DNA of 64,000 nt from Phycomyces nitens (GCA_022702545.1 JAHRBC010000002.1:6324001-6388000), one strand, 5' to 3'; counted from the first letter of the stretch, positions 10,309 through 22,180 are shown. Made by a program: numbers and translations. The notes: generated by a model not told the origin, from the sequence alone.

Positions 10309-10402
10309 TATAAAATAGAGAGGTTGAAACCAATTTTTCCCTCATTCTTTCTTCTGAATTGCTCTACCTTTTGCTTTCCACTACTTTCCTACTTCTTTTA
10401 CA

Positions 10403-11249
10403 ATGACTAATGATTTGTTTGACGTTTCCCTGCTTGATCCACCTTGTTGTACAGAGGACAAATTGGCAAGTGCTGACCCGAGTGTTTGGATTATAAGAGA
10501 GCTGGGTGCATATAGCTAACCCCTAAACTGTTTGACATCCTTTTGTCTTTTTGGTCAAACTTATTAGGCTTTAAAAGGTAATTTATACACTCGCAAATTA
10601 TTAGCCAAGTACCCTAAATATCTTTCTAGACTTCTTTCTGGAAAATGAATTCAGATACCCAAGTGATCCCAGCTATGGAACTCCCACAGAATGCCCTTTT
10701 ACTGATGACCAGTTGAATAACTTTTTAGCAGGTACAATTCCCCATAAAATACTCAAAGTGACTCGTAAATCCTAGCCAATATCCAGGTTACACTAACAAA
10801 TCTGTCTCTAGTGTGTTCTTGGCTTCCTCATTCTCCAAATCTTCCTTGTCTGGATCATAGTTCCCCAGGATCTTCTCAAGGTTACTCTGAATATGGTAAA
10901 TATTATGCTTGTATTATGTGTTGGTTGCTAGGCATCTAATAATTAAATTTCTTATAAAGATGTACATCCACAAACACCTCCAGCACAAGTCCAACATCAA
11001 CCCACGCTTGTTATTAAGCACTACATCCCAAATGGAAAACCAGCCGTGATGAGAAAATATTCGGACATAGATCCATCAAAGAAGTACATATGCTCAAAAT
11101 GTCCTAAAAGATTTGATTTCAAATTCAACTATCAAAGACACATGAAGACACACTCTGATAAGCCAGAAAAGTTTGGCTGCCATCTATGCCCCAAATATTT
11201 TACCGCCAAATACAATCTAAATAGACATATCATTAAATTCCATAACTAG
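10403..11249 (+). CDS. C2H2 zinc-finger gene A2, four exons
   Basis: Predicted 192-residue zinc-finger protein of a divergent A subtype shared only with A6. Exons are 10403-10505, 10630-10731, 10812-10895 and 10960-11249, all GT-AG, totalling 193 codons with the stop. The N-terminus MTNDLFDVSLLDPPCC is followed by an acidic/SP-rich linker. The fingers are CSKCPKRF...HMKTH (H-X3-H) and CHLCPKYF...HIIKFH (H-X4-H). It stands in opposite orientation to its copy A6. The 3' flank is like other A genes (CATTCTTTTATTGCC-type words). Function is inferred only from the fingers. Confidence 0.8.
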
Positions 11250-11881
11250 TCTCGTTTCAACCATGCCCATGTATCATACCTTCAAGTTATCATTTATCAC
11301 ACTCTTTTATTGCCACTTTTATATGAATCGCCCTTTATTATCTTTACCTTTAAATAAATAAATAAAAAACAATTGTATATTTACTGGATAGGCTGTCAAA
11401 TAACAGAAAGTAATAATTGTTGTAATCATCTTTTTATTTTTAAATAGCAAAAATAATAATAAAGCTATTTTCTTATGAATACTATTGATTCTTTGGTCAT
11501 CTAGCTGGTCATTCTGGTGAGGGTTGGCGGTAGAATTGCTCCTCTGCTAATTTTCTGATCTATCTAGCAAACTATGGGTGGTCAGGTAAAAATATTCTTT
11601 GTTTATTTTGCAGGTGTGTCAAGACCTGGCGCCTGTGAGTATATAGGCCACCCATTAGAATGAAAAGAATAATTGAATATATATATGTGTATAATAAAAA
11701 ACGAGATACTGAGGGAAAAGAAATAAAGGATAAGAAATATGGCAGTTTCAAGGGCTGTGATATACTGCAAAGCCCCAGCTAATTAAAAAGCTCACTCTAC
11801 TAAATCAAGGATTTAGCCAATCAAAAAACTGCGTTGGGGCCAACTTGGGGCTAACGCGATCAATCAATTTCCTTATTTCTT
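11250..11881. other. Spacer between A2 and the D fragment, with a dispersed repeat
   Basis: AT-rich 3' flank of A2. Around 11585-11745 there is a copy of the dispersed repeat with TGTCAAGACCTGGCGCC and TATATAGGCCACC, which also occurs at 14225-14461, 36660-36800 (minus) and 60440-60600 (minus). Otherwise no gene. Confidence 0.55.
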
Positions 11882-12026
11882 ATGGCAGAATCAAATAGAG
11901 AGTGTCCAATTTATATTAAATATGTTTGCCACATATGTAAAAAGGAGTTTCAGTTTCCATCTGGATTACAACGACACATCTCAACCATCTATCAAACCCC
12001 ATTATCTGACAGGCCTACGAAAGAAT
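11882..12026 (+). pseudogene. Orphan N-terminal fragment of gene D
   Basis: Starts MAESNRECPIYIKYVCHICK and matches the first about 48 codons of genes D2 and D3, then ends abruptly at 12026. The single finger has lost its last zinc ligand: H-X4-H in D2 and D3 reads H-X4-Y here (ISTIYQTP). It is the missing 5' part of D1, now inverted and about 4.4 kb away. Confidence 0.7.
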
Positions 12027-13224
12027 CACTATGAAAAAAAAGGGTGCGGTTCTGGGTGCGGTTTTCTGTAAACCGGACCCATTATACAAATTACATTTAT
12101 GGACTATTAAATATCTCCGCTTTATTAGAGATATACAGTGATTTCTTAATACACTGATAACACTTCTTAGATTTTATACAACATTCTCCATTGGTTCTAA
12201 TTTATGTAATCCTTGGCTATTTAACATTTTTAATTGGACATTATGGGTTTAACTTGGCTATGCTATTACACTCTATTGGTTCTTGCTTTTTATATTATAG
12301 CTCATTCATATGTTTATTGGATAAAAATTATTTATTTTATAGCAATTTTTATATAAATATATTTATATTTAATAGTAATAATAGACTATCATATTCTTGT
12401 CAGTTAATAACTTACTAGTTCGTGATGTATTCTGTATCTATCTTGCTAAAAATGCCCAAGGATCTTGGGATCTAGTAAGGTCGGTCCCTTGTTCTTTAAG
12501 AAGAAGAGGTTCATATCTGGTACAAGCTCCATGTTTATCTCTTTTATATATGGATTTCCAATTAGGCGATAGTCCAAGAATCCGAACAGAAGAGAGATTA
12601 TAGCCAGTTTGCCACTCCATTTTTTTTAAAAGTATGGAATATAGACTTGTTTTTCTGGATTATCTTAATCTCAAGATTATTGCTCATCATGTTAGTAATA
12701 TGTGGCCAAGTTATGCGAGAGATTTTATAAACTAGTCTTGGTATTAGGACATTGAAATACTATTACTTTAAAGTTAGTTATTAAAGGTATTATTATTTTA
12801 TTAGTTACTTACATCAGAATGGATAACAATATTATCGTTCGGGCATATGATCTGGTTCTAATCATATGAATGCTTCGAATCTCTAGTTGCATGTCTTGGC
12901 CCTTTTGCAAATTAAAGTGTCTCTTGAATGCTTTGAAGTAACTAGATGACTGAATCATCTGTGATGTTCATAGTAAAAGATTAATAATTAGAGATGTGGG
13001 TATGTTGTGAAGAGGGAAAGAAAAAATTTCTTGGACTTGTGATTATTTTCGTACTCTGTGTACCAAGTATATTAGTACTTTCAATTATTTGAATGTGCCC
13101 AATAATCTTCATCGCTAGCTTTTTAAGCAACTTGGAAATTGCTTGTGTAGAGTTTTATCAAGTGATATTTTATGTATTCTTGTCTTTTACCCAACTGACA
13201 TTAAATAATTCTCAATTACAATTG
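12027..13224. other. Unassigned AT-rich DNA right of the inversion breakpoint
   Basis: No homology to other parts of the window was noticed. Short hydrophobic frames (for example 12191-12418) look like AT-rich noise. A slightly GC-richer patch at 12430-12620 is not recognised. Confidence 0.4.
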
Positions 13225-13914
13225 TAATGTTGGGCAAAGGGTAAGAGTCCAGGAGTTTAAGAGCGATGGAATTGGAATTATCCGGCTCAAGAACGAATAG
13301 AAATAGAAAGGTCTGAGAGTAGGAGTTGGTTGGGAGGTATTTAGCGTACTGGGATGTAGCTGGTAGGCGGTCACAGGTAGATTATTCGTAGCTGTTTCTC
13401 TGGGGTGGGCCGTGCGTTGTGGAGGTCTGTCTTCAGATTATCAATCAGTGCTATCAACTCAAACCAAGGCTCTGGGTGGCTCTTATATCTCTACTTTCGT
13501 TCAGGGATCTCTCAGGATACCCTCTAAAACAAACAACGAGAAAGAACTTGTTTTTATTAAGAAGGTCCGTGATCCTATTCCATATCCTACTTCCCATAGG
13601 TGGGACGACAATTCATCGCTTAGGTCAACTCCCACGTCTCTTCCTACGGACAGACTGCTTAGTCCGAACCGGAAAAATAGTCTCACTATTCTACACAATA
13701 TATACTTTCCAATTACCAGAGGAAAATATCAATTTAGTCTGCTCAGTCAAAACGACTGACATTTTTTTTTTCTTTTCTTTTGTCTTTACAGCGGCGAAAC
13801 TGCGATATATAATCTCTGGTGACTAAAGTTCCACTGTTATTCACAGTGTTTGACGGATATATTTTAAATATTTTGGCTTGTTAGAAAGTAAATCGTCATT
13901 TACAAACATTACAC
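13225..13914. repeat. Possible solo LTR or other GC-richer insert
   Basis: The stretch begins TGTAATGTTGGG and ends AAACATTACA, giving TG...CA ends with inverted termini TGTAATGTT/AACATTACA, similar to the better supported LTR at 29805-30195. It is richer in GC than its flanks and its short frames do not look like real genes. No matching 5-bp flanking duplication was seen, so this is tentative. Confidence 0.3.
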
Positions 13915-14209
13915 TTCTTTAAGCCCTTACTTGGGAAACCAACTTCTTTACTTATTTGTTAGTGAACTTATAATAGACTATAAATCCTAAACCCTGGAAA
14001 TAATAATTGTGGCGATTCTTGATCCGAGGATCCTATGATTAAATCAGAGTTTTCAGCAGTGAAGGTTGTGGATTGATATTTGATCACAAGCAAGATTTTT
14101 ATATGTAGAAAATTTGTACTGTGTTCTTGCAATAAATCACAATGATAATAAAGGTAATAACCCTCCATAGTCTTTTAAATGTCTCTGGAGCGTACAAGGT
14201 GTACAAGAT
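13915..14209. other. No gene seen
   Basis: AT-rich sequence without a recognisable frame or repeat. Confidence 0.4.
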
Positions 14210-14224
14210 GTACAGAGCGTACAG

Positions 14225-14461
14225 GTAAATATATTTTATTTGGTGGGTGTGTCAAGGCCTGGCGCCTGTAGGCATATAGGCCACTTATGAGAACGAAAGA
14301 ATAATTGAAAATATATAAAATAAATAATAAAAAAGAAACCCCTAAATACTGGGGAAAAAGAAATAAGATATAAGAACGAAAAAGAAAAAAATAATTGTTT
14401 TGACACGGCATGACAGAGAGAGAAGGAAAAGAGAACACGGAAAAAACCCCCAGTGGGGGAA
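14225..14461. mobile_element. 237-bp insertion flanked by a 15-bp direct repeat
   Basis: GTACAGAGCGTACAG is present at 14210-14224 and again at 14462-14476, a target-site duplication. The insert starts GTAAATAT and contains the dispersed repeat TGTCAAGGCCTGGCGCC plus a TATAGGCCAC box also found near 11610. It ends CCCCCAGTGGGGGA. The length and long duplication suit a short retroposon or an introner-like element. The family is unknown. Confidence 0.65.
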
Positions 14462-14476
14462 GTACAGAGCGTACAG

Positions 14477-15042
14477 TGGTTAAAAAATCTTGATTTTGTA
14501 CAACTACAACCGAAGCATTATATTGCATCTGTTCCTTATTCTCACCCTCTATCCTCCATTTAGCAAAGTATCTAATAGATATACGCTATATTTACCCTAA
14601 AAACCACCTGAAAATAAACAAAGCAAATAAACATTAAAAGTGATACTGATATATCTAATGCAATAACTATCCATTAATATCGGCTTCTTACTCAAGTTAA
14701 AGAAGTACGGCAAAGAGGTCTGGGTATTTCACATGACACGACCAACTGTTTGCAAATAAAATGATCTGTACAATTTACACTGTACTGATCAAACAATATA
14801 CCCACTGAACAATGTTGAGCAACCGTCCGGTTTGGATATATGTGAAGTATTCAAAAAAAAGTCATATATACCCATCACATTTCACTCCTTTACCATCCTA
14901 TCCTCTCTCACAATTATCCCAGTGTTTGTTGGCTTACTTCTATCAGCTTGGTCTAATTGCTGTACGCAACATTCACCTTTCGTCAGTCTTTACCTAAAAC
15001 CTATTCAACACATCTCCGCTCTTTCAACTCCATACCCCATTA
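14477..15042. other. 5' region of the DUF3712-type gene
   Basis: No gene. The last about 200 bp are pyrimidine-rich (ATTTCACTCCTTTACCATCC and following), a common feature of fungal promoters and 5' UTRs. No clear TATA was picked. Confidence 0.4.
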
Positions 15043-18000
15043 ATGCCTGGAAGCATTAATCATGGGCGTCCACTCGCAGTCGACGACCCCAATGAACAGC
15101 ATTATCAACATGCTATAAATGACCGCGGTATTGAAGAAGGCTATGTCGAGGAGTACGCAGAGAAGCCCCCGCTGCCAACAAAAAGAAAATTCTACAAAAA
15201 AAAGAAGTTCTGGATCATCTGCCTTTCCGTTGGTCTTGTAATCTTCATTGTTGTCCTACTCCTGATCCTCTTTGTAGCCTTCCCGAAGATCGCCCAATCC
15301 ATAATGAACAAATCAAAACTCTCAGTCCGCGAAGCAAACATTTCATTTAGCAATCCCCAGAACGCCGGCACCGTTGTAAAGCGTGATGGTGGAATTGACC
15401 CCAACTCGACCTTTTACATGTCCATGGTTACCGACTTGTCCAACACCGGCCCATTCCATGCCGATATCAAGTTCAAGAATCCAATTGAAGTCTACTATAA
15501 CGAAACCGTCATTGGTACCATTACTCTCCCTGATTCCAAGATCGCTGGCGGTAAAGGTGTCATTGAGGCTGTTACTCCTTTCGTCATTGCAGACACTGCA
15601 TACTTTGCTGCCTTTACCCGCGAGATGCTTGCCAAAGAAAAGTTCACCTGGACCCTCAAAGGAAAACTCGACATCACTGCTCTCACAAGGTAATTGATTT
15701 GTAATCGTCTATCCTTCTTCATATTTCTAACTTCTTCTTTTTTAATTAGAACCGCTACCATTGACTTGAACAAAGACATTGTTCTGGAAGGCAAGCTTCC
15801 TACAAAATTACTCTTTCAATGAAATACAATTCATGGAAATGACTAAAATTATGATTCTTTTAATTGTTTACAGGTATGAATGGCTTCCCTGAAGTATCTA
15901 TCAAGAATTTCAACATGCCCAGCGATTCCTCTAGTGGTGGTATCAATGTTGAGCTCGGTACTGTCTTGGTTTCCCCATCTCCAATTGGTGTACAGCTTGG
16001 TACTATCAAGATGTCCATCGCTTACTCTGGCGTCACCATTGGTGAGGTCGCTGCCGAAAACGTCGTGCTTGCCAAGGGTGATAATAACATCATGCTCAAG
16101 GGTGTCTTGACCCCTCAGACTGATGCTAACAGTCTCGACAAGGTTTCCGAGCTTTTCTCTGCTTACATGGCTGGTCGTATCTCCCAAACCACCGCAGTTG
16201 GTCTCTCTTGTGCTCCTAATGGTGTCGACACCGTCGGCTGGCTTTCTGAAGGCTTCAAGACCGTTTCCTTGAATGTCGCCCTTGGTTCTTCAGAGCCAAT
16301 GAAGGTTATCCACGGTATCAGCATGGGTTATCTTGATCTTGTATTCAACAAGGATGCTCCTTACTCCCCTGTCCTCTCTGCCAGCCAGGTCGTTGCTGAC
16401 TTTTCAATTCCTTTCGGCTTTACCTTGAACATCACAGAGGTCGCCCAGAGCATCAATCTTGGCACCAACGATACTGGTGACTTTGGTAACATTCAAGTCC
16501 CCATGTCTCCTTCCATCAGTGACCAGGTCTCTGGAAAGCTTCAGTTTGCCATGGTTAACAACACTCTGAGTGCCATTCCCGGAAAGGAGGCCGGTTTCAA
16601 CAAGTACACCTACGACTTGACTTCCATGAATGCTTACACGTTCAATGTTGCCGGTAATGCCACCACCAAGGCCAATACCCCAATTGGTCCTCTTGTCTTG
16701 TCCGGTATTGCCTTTAATGTCCCAACCACTCTCCACGGTCTCCAGTTCTTGAACAGCACTGCCACAGTTATCAACAGTCTTGATGTCTCTGGCGGAACCG
16801 CCGAAGGTCTCCAACTTGCCATCAGTGTTACCATGCAGAATCCCTCTGACTTTAGTATTTCCACTGGTGATGTTACTTTTAACATGCTTGCTGATTCAAC
16901 CAAGATTGGTGCTGTCCAGTTGACCAACCTCGTCTTGCAGCGTGGTGCCAATACCGTTATGACTACCGCCTCATTCGATCCCATGAGCAGCGAGGTCGGC
17001 AAGAACTTGCTCAGTACCTTTATTATGGGCAAGGATAACGCCGTCAGCATTGGTGGTTTTGAAGGTTCCACTGCAATTGCTTCTTTGGCCGATGGTCTTG
17101 CTAAGATTAGCCTCGATACCACATTGCCAGGTCTCAATGCCACTTTGATTCAGGGTACTGCCTTGACAGTGTTGCCCACTTCTACTTCCAACGGTATTGT
17201 CAATGTCAAGGTCTCCCTTGCCAATCCTTTCACTACTGGCTTGAGCATTACCAAGATTGTATCTTCTGTATCTTACCAAGGTATGCCCGTTGGTAACATT
17301 GAACAAGACATCAGCAGCAACCCCTTCATTGTCACTGGAAAGTCCACTGGTGTTTCCCCCCCTCTTGACATGACCATGAATCTTGAGCCTGCCGTCATTG
17401 CTCTTTTGATGCGCCAGCTTGCTGTTGTCGGTAACTTGGACACCCGTCCTCTTGATGCTTTGTTCACCATGGGTGGTTTCCACATTGAGGGCCAAGAAGA
17501 AGTCTCCGCTGACTCTAACCTGTTCGAGAACTTCAACTTGTCTTCCTTTGTCATGGAGGCTATGAAGAACCTTGATGTTGACATTCAGCTTGACTCTATT
17601 GTCGAGATGGGTCAATATTCTACTTCTCTTGCTTTCTCTCAGACAAGCGTCCATACTATTGTCGATGAAACTATTGGTATCCTCATCCCCATCGTTGGTC
17701 AGCCCATTGTTCAGCAAATTGTCGATGGTTCCGTCCTTGGTTTTGACTCTATTGTCATGTCTGCTCCTACCGAGTCCGGCTTCAAGGTCCAGATGAAGGG
17801 TTCTATCACCGGTACTGGTCCCATGCAGGCTGCAATCTCCTTCCCCGACCCATTGACCGTTGCTTGGCAGGGATCTGAGATCGGTAAGGTCTCCATGGCT
17901 GCTATTCTTGCCAAGCCCAATGTTGGTGCCACCTTTGATGTTGCTGGTGAATTCTCAGTTACCAATGTCGATAACATGGCCAAGTTCTCTGCTTACCTGA

Positions 18001-20256
18001 TCAACTCTGACAGCTTTGTCTGGGATATCTATACCAACAATGTCAATGTCCAGGCTCTCGGTTTTACATTTACCAACATCCATATGGAGAAGTTTGTAAC
18101 TCTTGGTGGTGCCAAGGGCTTCAAGGACTGTGTCACTATTTCCAACTTTACCATGCCTTCCAATGTTGATAACGGTATTGCCCTTAATATCCAGTCCTCG
18201 ATCACCAACCCTGGTACCGTTGCCTTTAACTTCAACTCTGTTTCCTTTGACTCTTATTACGGCGACGTCAAGCTTGGCCCTCTTTCTTCTGATGGCAATG
18301 CTATCTTCCCCTCCAAGGCTACTGCTGCCATGCTGCTTAAGGGTTACCTCCAGGACCAGCACGAGAGTCCATCTGGCCTCAAAGCTGTCAATGAAGTCTT
18401 TACAAACTACATTTCTGCCAAAGACTCTATTGTATCTGTCCGAGGTACTTCTGTCTCTGGTCCCAATGGCCCAGTCAGCTGGTTGTCTGATGCGTTCAAG
18501 ACTTTGAACATTGAGAATATCATTCTTCCTGGTCCCAAGGCACCACCAAAGTTGATCACCAGTGTTGCCATGAAGAACATGCAGCTTGACTTTACTGGAA
18601 AGAACCCATATGCTCCCCCTGCAAGCTCTACCCTGGTCGAGGCTCAACTTGATAATCCTTTCGGCTTCCCTCTTGGTGTTTCCTCATTGAACATGAACAT
18701 CTCAGCTACCTACGGTGGTCATGGTGTTGCTGCTCTCAATGTCCCTAACAATCCAGCAACCACTGGTGCCACTGGTATTGTCTCGACTTCATTCAGCAAT
18801 GTTCCATTCTCTGTTTATGATCCTTCTCGCCCTCTCTTTGATGCCTTTGTCAAACTTCTTACTGCCGGTCCTGGTGTTGAGTTTGGACTCCAGGGCACTG
18901 TCAATTCGGTTGCCACAACCAAGATCGGTGACTTTAACTTGAATAACATTGCACTTGATGTTCCTACATCTCTTGCTGGTAAGTTTTTATTTTATTTTTA
19001 AATAATATTTTGATAAAACAGTTTATTAATCCATATAAACAGGTTTCAGCAACTTTGGTGGAAAGGCCGAGATTGTCAGTTTGGTTGTCTCTGGTGGTAC
19101 TCGCGAGTATATTGAGGTTTCCGTCAAGGTTGCCCTTACAAATCCCTCGGCTATTACCATTACTGTTGGTGACATCAACTTTGATACCCTTGTCAAGGCC
19201 AACGGCGTCAAGATCGGAACTGTTTACATGAAAGGTGTCGTGATTGCCCCTGGAACCAACACCTTTGATGCTATTATGCACATGCACAGTGAAAACTTGC
19301 CCGTTCTTAGTGGTATCTTGACCAACTACCTGACCAACACTCCAGTTCCTTTAACTGTTGCTGGCTCCGAAAACTCGACTACCATTCCTCCTCTGGTGGG
19401 TGCTCTTTCCACTGTTCATTTGGATGCAGTCATGCCTGCTATTCAGGCCAACATGGTTGTCAAGAGTGCTGTCAATTGTGCAATCGAGGATCTCGCAGCA
19501 GGAAGGCTTTATACCGATGTAACAATGAGAAACCCTCTTGGTGCCCCTATCGTCATTGTACAAGTTTACACCAACATCACCTACATTCATAATGAAGAAG
19601 GTCCGTTCACAATTGGCTACATTGACTACAAGATTGATCCTCCATTCGTTATTCCCGCTGGTGGCGAGGCTACTTCTAACCATTGGCCCATTACTGTTGA
19701 TGTCGATAACTTCGAAACTATGGTGGGACTTCTCAACATGCTGTACAACCCCATCAAGACCGTTGAACTTTCACAAATTGTCACCACCATTGTTGGCGGA
19801 CCCTCTGGTTTTATTGGACAGATGTACTATCCCCAGGCCGATGTTCCAACTACAACCTTCATCAAAGGCCTCACTGATATTATTGGTGTAACTGGATTTG
19901 CTCTAGCTCCCAATTCCACCGCTTCAGCTACCAATGGTACTTCTTCGGCTGTTCCTGTTTCATCAACTGCAAGTGCAAGTGTCCCTGTTTCCTCGACCGT
20001 ATCTGCTGAGCCAACTAGTACCACAGCTGCTGAACCTACCAGTGCTCCATCTGCTGAACCTACCAGTGCTCCATCTGCTGAACCTACCAGTGCTCCATCT
20101 GCTGAACCTACCGATGCTACATCTGCCAAGCCTACCGATGCTCCACCACAGGCTGAAGAGCCCACAAAGGCCACCGAAACTCCTGCCCCTGTTGAACCCA
20201 CTCCGCCCGAGGATGTTGTCACACCAGAGACACCTAGTGCTTCTCCTGCTGCTTAG
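15043..20256 (+). CDS. Large membrane-anchored DUF3712/LEA2-like repeat protein
   Basis: Exons are 15043-15689, 15750-15790, 15874-18978 and 19043-20256, totalling 1669 codons with the stop (1668 residues). Intron 2 starts GC rather than GT; the frame requires it. The N-terminal about 53 residues are hydrophilic with a Lys/Arg-rich stop (KRKFYKKKKF), followed by one transmembrane helix at about residues 57-80. The rest should be extracellular or lumenal (type II). That part is built of repeated beta-rich units of about 150-200 residues with recurring ISF/IxF..P..V.....IG.....V.....G.N and SW(L)S/GWL..GFKTL motifs, typical of fungal DUF3712 (LEA2-like) proteins. The C-terminal about 85 residues are a Ser/Thr/Pro/Ala tail with AEPTSAPS repeats, likely O-glycosylated. 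Codon use and GC are higher than in flanking DNA and the frame is intact, so it looks like a functional host gene. The biochemical role of this family is not established. Confidence 0.88.
20002..20150 (+). repeat. Coding minisatellite (AEPTSAPS repeats)
   Basis: About six units of 24 nt at the 3' end of the DUF3712-type gene, three nearly identical, the later ones drifting to EPTDATSA and KPTDAPP. Copy number is likely variable. Confidence 0.85.
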
Positions 20257-20605
20257 AGTTTGATATTTATTTAGTCTTAATATATTTATTTCAACTCAAA
20301 GGCATTCACAAACAAGAAACTCTTATGTGCTATTAATTCAATATTCTGCTCCTTACTTTTTTTTTACTATTTACTATTTATTTATTCCTACCTCTTTTTT
20401 TACGATCCAACAAAAAAATAATAATGTAATGATAGGCTTCCTCTTTCTCTTTTGAAATCGAGCACGCTCATAATTGACTGACTTTTTATTTCTGTTGTGC
20501 TTTATTTTATTACTATATTTTATTTTATTATTAATATTTATTTTATCTATCATTCATTCACAATTAAATAAAACATTATTTTATATATTTTACGTACAAT
20601 GCCAC
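20257..20605. other. Convergent 3' intergenic DNA
   Basis: T- and A-rich, no gene. It holds the 3' ends of the DUF3712-type gene and of the minus-strand gene beyond. Confidence 0.5.
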
Positions 20606-22180
20606 TCAATGCATACTTCTTCGTTTCCAGAAAGAATCCAGTGCGAGATTACTTTTGGAGGCTCCCAGTACAGAACGATTGATATTTGTGCTTGAATCAA
20701 TGGATCCTAAATCATCATTGCCCCAAAGATTGGTCAAGAAAGTCATGTCTGTCCAGTCTGAAGGAATCTCCTGAATGTTACACTGTGAGAATATGGTACT
20801 TGGATAGTTATTATTGGCATCGAAATATGGTTCAGACCCAAGATCCAAAGCTCTCTGAGGGTAAACCGGCCGGGCTTGGGTTTCCCCACAATTTGGCCAG
20901 TTTAAGTTTTGGAATGGATATTGGCCTAAATCATGTGTGTCACAGATATCTAAAGGTAGTGCCTGACACTCGGTCAATAGACGTTCAATCTCATGTACAG
21001 AATCATCAAGGATGTGTGAATCTGGCAAACTAGTCTGGAGGGCAGTAATTAGTGAGAGGTCAGCAAAGATTTAAATGCAATTGATTAAAAAAAACATAAT
21101 AATATTGGCTGTGTAGAAACTACTTTTTTATCCCAAACATCACGCTCTAGTTGCTCTTCAGGGTTCCTGTTCAACCATGTGCTTTGAGCCTTTACAAAAG
21201 AGGGGTCTGGGGATCCAGAGAGATTGCTGAAGAGGGGATCATCTGATTCCAGCCCAAGCTCTGGCTTGTCCTGCTGGTTTTTGGCCGTGACACTCGCAAG
21301 CGAAGATTGACTGGACTCATCTGTCTTGGTGTGAAAGAAACGCGAGACGGTCTTTTGGTGGTTTGGAGACGATTGTGGTCGATTGTGTTCAGAGACCGAG
21401 GTTACACTTTTACAGGGCAAAACAGAATCTCGAGGGCGTAAAAAGTCGTGTTCAGAGAACACAGGATCCAAGGCTATATCAAATTGCTTAACAAGGTTTT
21501 CTAATCTAGTCGTTTTTACTTTTATTGGATTTTCCTTTTTCTGAAAATTTTCCCTTATTGAATAAGCCCAGGTGCAGAGTTTCTCTCGGCTTTTGCTAAT
21601 TTAATTGCTTTGGCCAGAGCACAAACGCAGGCCTGACTCTTGTGAAATTGGAGTCTTTTTGGATCCACGCTTGTATGTTGACCAAACAGGCGAGGCAATT
21701 GGATGGGTCTGGTTTGCTGGGCTGTCCTCCAGAACTCTTTCCTTTCCTTTAACTTGGTCATGGCGTCCAAGTCCAAGAGGCTCCCCTGATTTCTTGACAT
21801 GCTTGGTACGCATGACTTGTTCAATCACACACACACACAAAACAAATTGCATTGGTGGGCATACAAAGCTGGATGGTTTTATTTATTTGTTGCTTACGCC
21901 TATGGAGTTGAATATCAGGCAGGGATATTGCCCTATGTATAATATGTTTGGTAAGGATGTACAAGATCCAGGGGAACAGCTCTTTGTTTGCCAGACCTTG
22001 CTTTGAGGGCTGGAGACTGATCCCAAGCCTGTTGCTCAATGTACAATCCAGTCTAATGTTTTTTTGCAAATCCAAGTCTCTCCAAATTGTCCTTTGTGAG
22101 TTGCATGGTAAAGGTGAATAGATGGTTTGTAAATAAATGAGTAGCAAAGTATCCAATTTGGTCTGACGTAGATATCAAAA
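20606..22180 (-). pseudogene. Spliced gene of unknown function with several in-frame stops (E2)
   Basis: The 3' exon at 20606-21020 (LPDSHILDDSVHEIERLL to FWKRRSMH) joins across an intron at about 21021-21120 (GTAGTTTC...CAG) to an exon that is continuous from about 21831 down to 21121. That exon is open apart from TAA at 21601-21603. An upstream exon (about 22180-21900) reads through TAG 22053-22055, TAG 21933-21935, TGA 21915-21917 and TAG 21900-21902, with the flanking protein frame otherwise continuous. A competing open frame (22156-21821, MDTLLLIYLQTIY...) overlaps this upstream exon and could be the true one. The protein is hydrophilic with Ser/Pro-rich parts; no domain is recognised. 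Exon limits are approximate. Confidence 0.45.

Noticed and set aside
12191..12620. Hydrophobic AT-rich frame as a possible mitochondrial insertion or membrane protein
   Set aside because: Composition alone explains it; no recognisable mitochondrial protein motif and no conservation in the window.
13412..13826. Frames of 115 and 135 codons as genes
   Set aside because: Two overlapping frames of similar quality in a GC-richer patch that looks more like an LTR or insert; no domain.
16404..18647. Long minus-strand frames opposite the DUF3712-type gene
   Set aside because: They are antisense shadows of a GC-richer coding exon with no recognisable motif or start context.
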